Source of the DNA: Trileptium ribeirensis | Lineage: Eukaryota; Nematoda; Enoplea; Enoplida; Thoracostomopsidae | Assembly: GCA_030248225.1 (NCBI GenBank) | Contig: JASANE010005226.1 | Location: 62,001 to 126,000 of the forward strand | Length of the DNA stretch: 64,000 bases | Direction of reading: 5' to 3' | Shown here: in pieces, positions 1 to 9,405 of the stretch | Numbering within the stretch: the first letter of the stretch is position 1 | How the letters are laid out: each line of letters opens with the position of its first letter | Position numbers and translations under genes: made by a program | The notes under the pieces: model-generated | Told to the model about the DNA's origin: nothing | Seen by the model: the letters and a program-made list of their open reading frames with translations, nothing else | Databases searched by the model: none

Positions 1-1649
1 ATCATATATCATCTTTGTATTTATTATTATCGAGATGTAATAATATGTGTATAATACTTATACGTGTCTGTATTTTATAGTATAGGATAATATATGTAAA
101 TAAGTGTATATATTTGTTATATGAGGGTAATTAATCATCTGTCACCAGCCAGTCCCTGGGTAATCAATCATTAGGGTCATTAATAATTATTTCTTGTTGA
201 TCAAATACTTGACATTAAGCATCTGATACGAAGCCTCATTTTCCTGCAGCTAATATTTTGCTAAACACAGATCTTCAAGGTGCGCGGAGTGCTAGCAGAA
301 ATGGTCAAGTTTTATAAACTACTGCACTACTATTTCAGAGAACATTATATTGTTCTGCGATATAGTATAGCTTTCTCTTGATAAAAAACCAACTCAGCCT
401 TTCGCTAACATTGAAACAAGAACGGTTAGTCTAAGGCGTTGAATGGTAAAATTTTTAATATGCAAGGAAAAACTGAACAACAACAGCAACGATCCATAAA
501 AAATTGTAACAGATATGTGAAAATATGAATATATATGAACGTATCGTAGTTTAGAGACGGAGATGTATTAGGTGGATCTGAACAAGCCAGAAGGTTATGC
601 AACATAAAACACCATCCTGCATTTGTGCCAAGTTCAAAACAACCCAAAAGTAGAAAGTTGGTCCTTACCAATTTTGCTTAAATAATGTAGATTATTTCTC
701 TATGAGTCGAATAAAAATTGAAAGCACCATGAAAATTATAAAAATATTACAGCTCAAATGATCCAGTGTTAAACGACAATATGAAAGTCATAATTCTTGA
801 GACCAAGAAATTGCGAAAGAGCTTAACTCTATAGCTATGGACAAATACAGATGGATCAGGTTCACAAAATGATAGCCTTTCTTAGACGATTTTTCCTCCA
901 CTATCGACAATTTCTGGTTGTTCATGGCTATTTCAACACCTTCAAAAACGTTGACTGTGATGTTGTCAAGATGTACGCTGGGTTTAGGTTAATTTGTAGA
1001 TAATTCTACTAAAATATACGTCGCATGATTGGCTTGTGCTATAAGTAAACTATAAGAACAAATCACGAAGTTCTGATCTGGATAGGAGCTATAACAGCGA
1101 TATGTAGTAGGTCAATAACTGAACCCGTTTACTACATCAGCAAAGAAACGTACAATACCGCACGTGAGTCAATACAATGTTATTAAAACGACATTTATTT
1201 TTATTATTGCATATTATTTTGAAAATGGTTAGCTTATAAGAGAACTGCAAATTGTCAATTTTTCAGTAAAATGTATAAATAGTCTGCCCTAGCAATTTGA
1301 TCACACATATTTACAAACAAATATTCATCAAGCGTAAGATGTATGTGATATACCTACTAAATTCTTCTACACTAGCAGAATAATAGAAGAGAAAACCCAT
1401 TTAACTCACTTCCAAATTGTTGGTCAATACTAGTTTTCCTAGTTGGCCGGCCCATTGTTTCGAAATAATAGCGTTTATAAAAGCAAAAATTCGAAAATTT
1501 GTTTAAAACGAAAAATTGCAGAATATAAAAGATATGAAAACTCGAACGCAAGATGTATGGTGTTGAAGAATTGATAGTGAATGTGTATAGTTATTTTGCA
1601 TATTATTGCTGATTCACAGAATAATGCGCCAATCTACTCGAAAATTTTT
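1..1649. other. AT-rich non-coding stretch
   Basis: No coding exon is recognised on either strand. Reading frames are short and interrupted, and the base composition is AT-rich like the rest of the unique DNA. A minus-strand stretch at about 995-840 stays open for roughly 50 codons after an AG, but it matches no family I know. The stretch may be an intron or intergenic DNA. Confidence 0.5.
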
Positions 1650-1791
1650 GTTACATACGACATGTCGTATGTAACAGTGTTACATACGACATGTCGTATG
1701 TAATAGTGTTACGCACGACATGTCGTGTGTAACAGAGTTACGCTCGACATGCCGTGTGTAACTGTGTTATACAATACATGTCGTATATAAC
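1650..1791. repeat. Tandem array of five 26-bp palindromes
   Basis: Five units start at 1650, 1679, 1708, 1737 and 1766, a strict 29-bp period made of a 26-bp self-complementary core plus a 3-bp linker (agt, agt, aga, tgt). The half-site of the first unit is GTTACATACGACA, followed by its exact reverse complement. Later units carry paired changes that mostly keep the palindrome, for example CGCACGACA facing TGTCGTGTG, while the fifth is more decayed. The array could extrude cruciforms or be a row of dyad protein-binding sites. No gene is attached to it. Confidence 0.9.
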
Positions 1792-3652
1792 ACTGGAGTG
1801 CTTGCAACTGCCGACCTAAATACCTTTTTAGCTGCAGAACGGTGAAGTCCAGGTTAATTTGGAAATTCGCGGCTATTGAGACGTAGGAATATACTGATTC
1901 AAGCTTCAGGAACGGTGTACCTATGTCCTATTCTCTTGATATATATTGCGCGATATTTCTAGCTCGGAGACTAATCAAATAATTCTAAGACCCAGCTTAT
2001 TTAATATCTATAGCTTGGGATCCTAAACTAATAAATATTTATATTACGTTTGTATACGCGAGGAACACCGAACATAGAAATTTGATAAAATTAGGCTAAA
2101 AATATTCATTTTATTCAGTTATTTGTAGAAATTTTTAATGAATTAATAGCTTTTTATAAATCGATCAATCGGCAAATCTCTTAATTTTGTTAATTAATAT
2201 TTTTTCCAGAATTTTAAACAGATATTGTTCCAGATGTGAGAAATTTTTACTTTACGTTGACATTAAAACCATTTTCATTTTGGGTCGTTTATGTGTTGTA
2301 CTCGCTGTAACACTACAAACCATCTTGGGATATAATGTTACTAGTTTTTAACCTTTCAAAGGTTTGGCGCCAGCGAACTTAATTTAATAAGCACATTCAG
2401 ATAATGTATATTTAACCAATTTTTCATAGATTTATATATTTTGAATACCATTGGTGTTCCTTGGTGTAGATCCACAGAAAAATGTTAATAAATTCTACCG
2501 CGATCCAAGCGCATGTATAGATAAAGTAATACTAAAATCACCTTGATATTGCTAATAATATCGAGTAAGGATGGATGGAACGAAACATTGGAGTTTGTTT
2601 ATAAATTCAGAAATTTTCTGTTTTTGCTCTCATGATAATAACTCGACACAGGTATTGAAAATCACAGAAGAGATATTTGAGGCTTACAGTTCGCAGAGTG
2701 CCGACAGCTATTTAATGGTAATTGGTTAATAATTGAACATTAAGCTGATGTTTGTACCAGTGGAATTGCCATTAACATTATCATTATGTATAGAAAAATA
2801 AATAGGAATACATAAATTCCTATTATATATAATTAAACACAGAATCTCTCGGCGGGCAAATTTCAAATTCAAACTTCGGTGAAGATTGTTCTTTAATTGA
2901 TGCTATTTGAAAAACTTAGAGACAAAAATAAACTAAACAAAAGTCCTTAACGCCTGTCTAGTTATGCAGTAAAAAACAACATGTATATATAGATATATAC
3001 AAATATATGTATACATAGAACCAGCCATATTAATATATGTTCATAAACAAAAGTATGTTTGGACTATCGGTATCACACCTTTTACTTTGATATAATGCAT
3101 GCGTAAAAGCTGCGCCCCTTACCATCCTCCTTTGACAAAAGCGATTGCCATTCAGTTGTTCACTGAACACAAATTTCATTTTTCCGTTAAAGAACATAAA
3201 TTAGTCCGTTTCATATTACATACATTATATTTTGAAAATGTTCGCGAACACATAGGTGTTAAAGTGCAGGGGCCGAATTGCATTCGTTAATGGTGTTATG
3301 GAACAGTAAGATGTCGAAATTGGATACGGCTATTTAAGCCTGAGTTTTGTTCGCTAACAGCGTTTTGTATATAGTGTCAAAAGAGGATGGTTGGGGGTGC
3401 ATTTTAAGTTTACTCTTGCATAACCAAAAACCGCAAAACTCACAACATTGTTGGTTGCATGTATTCTAAATATATATATTACAATAGGTTATATATACTT
3501 CTTTTTTCTAAAGCTGTGGACTTAATATGAAATATTATAGCCTATTTAGTGCACTTAAAGGCCAAGCAAGTAGTTTGGAAAATGTGCATAATATCTAAAT
3601 AAATGGATATTTTCAAATATACAGGCTCGATAAGGGTTAAATATGGTTTTAC
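1792..3652. other. AT-rich non-coding stretch
   Basis: No recognisable exon or mobile element was found. It contains short TA-rich simple repeats around 2985-3015 and scattered AT tracts. If the DNase-like exon at 3785-3653 is real, part of this stretch is its downstream intron on the minus strand. No continuation of that domain was recognised here. Confidence 0.45.
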
Positions 3653-3785
3653 TTCGTTATCGTACATCCGAATAGCATTGTCATACACTGGAACAAGCTT
3701 CGCCATTTCATGCTCTGCGGTCGTCGGCTGAATATGAATTCCAATTACGATAAATTCTTTAATAACTGAAATGAATATTGGGTGA
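3653..3785 (-). CDS. Exon of a probable DNase I-family nuclease
   Basis: This 133-bp exon has an AG acceptor just above 3785 (ctggacag) and a GT donor (gtaaaa) just below 3653. Its 44 codons read HPIF, then VIKEFIVIGIHIQP, then a helix ending VYDNAIRMYD. This follows the middle of DNase I proteins, where a conserved Val-Lys-Glu/Asp-Phe strand leads to the HTxP segment carrying a catalytic His, followed by an Ala-rich EIDALYDVY helix. Here the HTxP equivalent is HIQP. DNase I enzymes are secreted or organellar Mg/Ca-dependent endonucleases of the endonuclease/exonuclease/phosphatase fold. Neither the N-terminal exons nor the GDFNAD exon were identified, so this may be a gene with long introns or an isolated relic. 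Phase is 1 leftover base at the 5' side and 0 at the 3' side. Confidence 0.5.
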
Positions 3786-4199
3786 CTGTCCAGTGAGCGA
3801 AGCGAGCGAGTATTTATTTGTAAATCCACTGATAAATTTTACCGTGTCCGTCCGTCCGACTAACATTTTAGAAATATGTCATTGATAAGAGATAGTCCTA
3901 TTGTAAGAAAGAAGATACTTCCGTGGTTTTTTACATATGATAGCTTATAGCCTGGCCCGTGAGGATATGTGGATTTAATCTATGCAACCCCATTATAGAG
4001 TATGGTAGTCTTCCTTTAAAGACTCAATTTTTGTGTTTTTGTTATCTCTTAAAACTCATGCCTCGTAACAAAAAAATTTGGATATCTTTTATGTTCGCAT
4101 GGACATGATCTATAATTTTGTTGACCAACAATTTTTGTCAGACTGGCAGTTAAGGAGAAGTTGATGTTCCCAAAGGAGCCATTTTAACCCTTTATATCC
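3786..4199. other. Non-coding stretch
   Basis: No coding potential or known element is seen on either strand. Confidence 0.4.
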
Positions 4200-4534
4200 A
4201 GTTAAGTCGCAAGCGAGTATGAAACAAGACGGGTGTGGTTTCATTTTTAGCTATGTTTCGTTTAATCGCATGAAAATGATCTCAGTGTTTGATCGATATA
4301 CAACCCTAAGACCTATTGAACCCAGAACCCGTTGAAAATCCTAAAATCTCATCAATCCTAAAACCATCGAAAAAAACTGACAACGCACCAAGTATTTGTG
4401 CTGGAGTCTTCATAACCAAACCATCGTATTTAGCCTGCCGGCAAACCAATATAGGCAATACTTGACCTGTATACACATTACCAAACGTGACGACAGACTA
4501 TATTCCGGAAATCTGGTTAATTGACCCTAATCCC
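4200..4534 (+). repeat. Interspersed repeat related to 27340-28200
   Basis: Phrases recur here and at 27340-28200 in the same order: a gcgagcg/tggtttcatt start, then blocks built around cctaaaaccatcgaaaa, then ctgacaacgcaccaagtatt, then ctatattc(c/t)gg(a)aaatctggtt. The copies are diverged. No protein is coded. It looks like an old interspersed repeat that abuts the 5'-truncated retroelement starting near 4535. Confidence 0.55.
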
Positions 4535-4588
4535 ATTTAAAACCCCCAGCAATACGTTGTATGTTGGTCTACTTCGTTCAGTTACGTA

Positions 4589-6367
4589 TTGCTCGAAGGA
4601 TTCGATGAGTTTGGAAACCCGATCCTTACGCCCCAAGTTACTTTGCCCGCTGAGGAGGAACAATACCCTCACCGGAAGACTCCGTATTTATTACCCGCTG
4701 AGGAGGAACAATACCCTCACGGAAGGCTCCATATTTGTTTTCCGCTGAGGATGAACAATTCCCTCACCGGACGCCCCCGTATTCAACTAGCCCGTATAAC
4801 CGCTGCGATTTAGAATTAGCTGCCACTTGGGCACCGAAACCCGATTATCCCGCTGGCTTACACCCTGAACAGATTATGGATTCACCTGAACCGAGTGAGC
4901 CACTGCCTATGGCCACTCCTACAATGCGAGGAAATGCCGCATTTGCCACCACTCCTGAACAGGATGCATCTGTATTAGCGCCACCCCAATACAAGTTTCG
5001 TGAAGAACCTATACAGCCCAAGCCTTTTCCTGGAATACCAGAAGTCGAACCGATCCCTCGTTATCGTGCACCGTCCCCTGATGATTCGTTATACCAGAAT
5101 TACTCTAGTAATGCTTCAATGGATTCTGAACCTGAGGTACCTGCAACTCAACCCCGTTCATTTAGTCGATTGCTCTCACCGGATGACTTATCTCCCGTGA
5201 GACCCACACCATTCTCCCCATCATTTAGAGATGATCACGTTGGACCCTACCATCTTCGATCTCGAAACACGCAAGCTGAACCACCTCCCAAACCACCCAG
5301 ACAACCAGAAACAGTACACACACGAGACCCTCACCTACCAGAAACATCATTTATGGGAAGACATACTAGGAGAAAGATAGCTGAAGAAGTCATACGAGAC
5401 TTCTTAGCTGAGGAAGAGGAACGAAGACGTGGAGCAGTAGAAGGAACTGAGAGCAGTTCCCAAGCTGCGACTGAATTATTAGAACACTTTGCAGGAAGCA
5501 CGACACCCATACCGGACACAGCACATCCATTATATGAACAAGTACAACCACTTTTGGAGGAGACAGTCACTAAGACCCGCCGAGGTCGACCTCCAAAGCA
5601 ACGAATTGTAATTGAAAGTGCATCAGAAGAATCAGAAACCGAGTTAAACAGAATCAGACAAGGAATAGCACGAGTTCTCAGTGATGATGAACCTACCCCA
5701 ACCGCTTCGCCGCAACGCAGCCATACGCGCAGGCAAGAACCTGCATCGCAGCGTGGAACACACGCAAAACCGCGTACTATTAATGTTAAGCAAGTAATCG
5801 CAAGTACTGCCGCACTTAGGCATACGCAAACCGCAACTAACGTTACTTGCACCAGAGCTGGATCGTCAATGATACCTAAAATGGGAACTAATGCTTATAG
5901 TTTATGTAAACCAATTATGTCGCAGAAAGATAATGTCAGTCAGAAATACCCAGTACCTGTAATTAGAAGAAGTGAACCTGTCCAAAGACAGGATATACCA
6001 ACCAACCGCCGTGAAATGCCGTATAGACAAGCCCACGAACGCCGTTGGCAACCACCCGATACAATTCCGACCGCTGAAGCCTTCCGTAGGACGGCCCAGC
6101 GACCTAACGAAGACCGTGTCGGTCGAAGGCAAACTCCCTGTCCGACCACCGACACGAGTCGATCCTTCCAGTAGACAAACAAGCAGCCGAGCAATGTATT
6201 CACCTTATTTAGACTTTATGGATCAACCTGGTGTCGAACATATCATGCGACACCACCCAGAAAGAATTCCTAACTACCCATGGGGACGCAGACCACTACG
6301 CCCAGAAGACTTTGGACTCCAAACCTTTCAGACACCGCGACCACCACCCCGTAGAGGACGACAATAG
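4589..6367 (+). pseudogene. Pro-rich AT-hook protein of a retroelement (frameshifted)
   Basis: About 590 codons of low-complexity, Pro/Glu/Arg-rich protein are spread over two frames. The first part begins before 4589 without a clear ATG and runs through three copies of a 16-residue repeat (PAEEEQYPHR type). A 1-base deletion in the second repeat near 4720 moves reading to the frame open to 6174. Another shift near 6110-6170 returns it to the first frame, ending at 6367. Visible motifs are a YHLRSRN segment at about 5250, a Glu/Arg-rich helix at about 5350-5450, and an AT-hook (RRGRPPK) at about 5578-5600. AT-hooks bind the DNA minor groove, so DNA or chromatin binding is likely. A basic, Pro-rich end follows. 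No CCHC knuckle was found. Role inferred: Gag-like or accessory chromatin-binding protein of the element. Confidence 0.55.
4646..4788 (+). repeat. 48-bp coding tandem repeat, three copies
   Basis: Units start at 4646, 4694 and 4741 with the core cccgctgaggaggaacaat. The first unit is 48 bp, which keeps frame. The second is 47 bp because one C is missing from the ccctcacc-ggaag stretch, and this accounts for the frame change between the upstream and downstream parts of the Pro-rich gene. The third is diverged (gatgaacaattccctc). Confidence 0.85.
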
Positions 6368-6500
6368 CCGTCCTGACAGCGCCGAAATAACACTAATCCC
6401 GTTACAAACCTCGAGCTCCGACCTAAATTCGCCCCGAAGAACCGTCAGTAATGACGAAGTATTTAAATTCTAAATGAATTATCTCAAAGCACCGAAATGA

Positions 6501-7526
6501 TACGCTGGTGTCAACAAATCGCATGAAAACTCAGTTTCCGCGCCGTATTATTTCATCGACAATTCGAAGCCGATCGAAATCTTTCTTTCTAAAGGCACTC
6601 GTTGGCCTATGTTGTCGAACATGGCCGCCCTCGATCAAACAATTCACCATTATCCCATCGAATACAATTCCACAGAACAAGGATATCAATCACTCGTTAC
6701 CTATCTTTTTAAAGAGGATCAAGCCCGTCAAGATATCAAAGATCTTCGATTGGGAGCTCGAGACGTCAAATCCATTGCCCGAAGAAATAAACAACAATTT
6801 TTGGACGAGGTAAATACTCAGCTTCTGCGCCCCGTCCTGCCTCATCTAATGCGAACCGTATTATTGCATAAGTTCGAACTGCCCACCTTAAAACATATAC
6901 TGTTATCCACAGGAGAAGCCCAGCTTCTGGAAGCTAATCCTTCCGATAGCTTCTGGGGCATAGGCGTTGGACCTCATGATTTTAGAATGGGCCGTCGCCC
7001 AAGAAATTGTCACAATGTAATGGGACGATTATTACAAGAAATCCGTACCTTCCATAAAAGTGGAATCGTCTCATGGCCCACAACAATAATCCTCGGCGAT
7101 GCTACCGCCGCCTCGTTGTTAAAACTTAACGAAAGACCTGATTATTTCGTCCATAGTTGGCCAAAGGCAACTATGGAATTTCTTATCCGAATGGCTGTTT
7201 GTTTGGCAACCCCACAAACTCAAGCTATTGTTATAGTAGGTGGATATTTATCTGCCTTGCGGAAGAAAACCTGGGAAAAGCACCCGTTAGATTCTCCTCG
7301 CCATGTTGTACGGCGACTAAGACATTACCTATGTACCTTTGATTATTTGCTACCAGACTCTGCTACGGCTATTGTAATGCCACCCCCACCGTTTTGGAAT
7401 TTTGTATCGGATATGACGGCTTGGTCGACTGAATTTCAGGAGGCCTACGCCGAATTTCAACAAAATAAGCCCCACATGTTAAGCAAAGTAAGAATGCCGC
7501 CGTTCTCCGGAATTGCAGTCACCTAA
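6501..7526 (+). CDS. NADAR-domain protein with C-terminal SGNH-like domain
   Basis: The frame is open from 6501, and the first ATG is at 6609. Conserved NADAR sequence already appears upstream of that ATG (near 6565-6608, leading into PMLSNM), so translation or splicing must enter earlier. NADAR (YbiA/DUF1768) landmarks are IEYNSTEQGYQ, then VKSIARR, then ANPSDSFWGIGV, then N-x4-G-x-LLQEIR ending near 7050. NADAR enzymes process N-glycosides of ADP-ribose or riboflavin intermediates. Residues after about 7060 resemble an SGNH/GDSL hydrolase fold: ILGDATAASLL in the GDS position (Ser replaced by Ala), a hydrophobic strand ending VGGYLSALR in the GxND position, then ATAIVMPPPPFW. Loss of these catalytic residues suggests a non-enzymatic role or a wrong assignment. 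It is uninterrupted over 342 codons, unlike the Gag-like frame, and stops at 7524-7526. It sits in the retroelement, not in a host operon or exon set. Confidence 0.7.
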   Translation, partial: YAGVNKSHENSVSAPYYFIDNSKPIEIFLSKGTRWPMLSNMAALDQTIHHYPIEYNSTEQGYQSLVTYLFKEDQARQDIKDLRLGARDVKSIARRNKQQFLDEVNTQLLRPVLPHLMRTVLLHKFELPTLKHILLSTGEAQLLEANPSDSFWGIGVGPHDFRMGRRPRNCHNVMGRLLQEIRTFHKSGIVSWPTTIILGDATAASLLKLNERPDYFVHSWPKATMEFLIRMAVCLATPQTQAIVIVGGYLSALRKKTWEKHPLDSPRHVVRRLRHYLCTFDYLLPDSATAIVMPPPPFWNFVSDMTAWSTEFQEAYAEFQQNKPHMLSKVRMPPFSGIAVT

Positions 7527-7529
7527 CGC

Positions 7530-9405
7530 ATGGGACTGTACGAAAAATATTGCTAATGAAAATTGGGAACCAGTAATTAACGAGCATTTCGGTGACAAAT
7601 TGAGCCGTTGGTTGGAAGATCAGTTACAGCGAAAATACTAAATTCACAGGAGTACTGAGTAAATTTTTGGAACATGAACGTATTGAAGTAAATCGGAATA
7701 GCCCGTTCACCACTGCTTGAAGTGACAATTACGATTATTGGAATGTGAATTGTTCATGAATGTATTGTATTTACATATGAATGTATTGTATCGGTATGGA
7801 TATTGTTATGTGTTCGATATTACGTGTACCTGTATGCAGATCATAGTCAAAGGAAAATCGGGTACCCAAAATTTGGTGCAAGAACTCAGATCAGCGAGGA
7901 CGTAAAGATGAGATAAAATCAAAATTTTGGTAGTTTTCAAGCTTAGGGTACAAGGATTTGCGAGTTTTCATAACATTATCGATATATTTATTAGCTTCTT
8001 TAGTATCGATTGGACTCCTGACAACAGGGTCCCTAAAGCCTTAATCCCACCGGAACCCTCTCCTCCCCAACCCCTCTGAAATTATTCCTAGCAACTTCTT
8101 CCCCGAAATTTGTCCAAGTTTTAGCTCAGAGATCGCTTGTAAAAGCAGCGTTACACAGTAAAAGCTCTTATCAGTAACTATAGTAAAACTAATATTTTGA
8201 GCTTTTACCACCTCAATTGATGAAAATGATTATTTGCGCCGGAATCGAAGCTGCTCGATTGCATCGCCTCGACGTGGACGACCAAATGATACACAATTTT
8301 TGTACGGGTTCCTCCCCAGGAACCCTGTTTAACCCTAAACAAAAATGCACAGGAAACGTACTGAGAAACGTCGAAGAGACCACAAGGAAAGAGCCGTCCA
8401 AATGGGGACATAGTCCTCTCTAAAACTACAACGTTAGCCCCTGTAGAAAAGGCCCCTCCACCCGTCGTAAAAGGAACCTCAAGTTGGTTCCCAGTAGCAC
8501 TCGTCGTCCCGAAAAAAAACCACGAAACCACCCATCAAACGACAATGAAATAGTCGAAAGTCGCAAAACTTATACTTTAGCTTACGGATACTTTAAAAGT
8601 ACAGTAAAAGTACTTATCATCAACCGTGGTAAACTTAATAAGCTAAGTTTCAACCACCTCCTCAGAAATTTAGGACAAGCCATCGTGATAATTGTCATAA
8701 TGTTTTGACTGTGATGATTGTTTTGTATCATGGTTATATGAATATGGCAGTAGGACGACACGGCAGTGTAAAATCTTGGTCATTCTGCTTTTTGAAGGAT
8801 CGACTTGCTTCAATCCTGTTTAAAACACCCCCAGAATAACGTTCCAACCCCAGGTATTAGGTCAAATAATTTCCCTTTAAAAATTAAGAGAAGGCCATAA
8901 AGACCGTTAGGACTTCGCTGGAAATTTCGTTGAAAACCCGAGGAAACTTCATAAAACCAGCAAAACGCACCAAGGAAAAGAGGAAATTCGAACATTCGTA
9001 AACTTAATATTTTATTATAAATGACAATTTTAACCTAGCCAGCGGTCACAAATGAAACCCCATCGCTGGTCTAAAGTCTGGATATATAAACTACCAAGGA
9101 AATTAAGCTAGTGATTGTACTATATATTTATTGATGGATCACTTTTATTTATTTGTGCTTGTACATACGTCGCTTTTAGCGACAGTGGAGGCAAGTGCGA
9201 ATGGCAAAGTTTTGTAGGGCTCATGACTCCAGTGAGCCCGATTTTACCAAAAAAAGGGGATCGTAAAGCCCCTAACGCCGGTCAGTTGAGGGTAAAGAAA
9301 CACCCGTCGAAACTAAGTAAAACAGCCGTACGAAAAGTAACCGTGAGAACACAAAGAGCTACCTAAAACACCCAAAACAAAACCCAAAATCCCCGACGAA
9401 ACTAC
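7530..9405 (+). repeat. Non-coding 3' region of the NADAR-bearing element
   Basis: No convincing coding sequence. It holds internally related blocks: a ctcttatcagtaactatagtaaaac segment at 8165-8190 and its relative cttatcatcaaccgtggtaaac at 8611-8632, both resembling 59415-59440. At 8833-8893 lies a block (caaataatttccctttaaaa and flanks) that recurs in the giant palindrome spacer. At 9217-9239 there is a small hairpin (gggctca...tgagccc). It probably contains LTR sequence, but the LTR ends could not be fixed. Confidence 0.45.
9217..9239. repeat. Conserved hairpin gggctca-N9-tgagccc
   Basis: A 7-bp perfect stem with a 9-base loop (tgactccag). Near-identical copies lie at 34527-34547 (right arm shortened) and 59662-59684, each inside element-derived sequence and each preceded by T-rich sequence ending ttgaa or ttgta. 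The function is unknown. It could be a structural RNA element or transposon subterminal motif. Confidence 0.6.

Larger units (their letters stand above)
4535..9405 (+). mobile_element. Degenerate retroelement carrying Gag-like and NADAR/SGNH-like proteins
   Basis: This composite unit holds a Pro-rich Gag-like reading frame (4589-6367), a NADAR plus SGNH-like frame (6501-7526) and a long non-coding tail. Reverse transcriptase is absent here. A second copy of the SGNH-like part lies at 49669-49945, on the same strand and about 520 bp downstream of a Ty3/gypsy RNase H remnant, so the parent is inferred to be a Ty3/gypsy-type element with these proteins after pol. Limits are approximate: the left edge is where a different repeat stops, and the right edge is set by the giant palindrome. 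No LTR pair was proven. Confidence 0.55.

Noticed and set aside
840..995. Minus-strand open stretch preceded by an acceptor-like sequence
   Set aside because: About 50 codons without any recognised motif, partner exon or codon signature; too weak to call.
1650..1791. Possible CRISPR array
   Set aside because: Units are themselves palindromic with 3-bp linkers, no unique spacers exist, and the context is eukaryotic.
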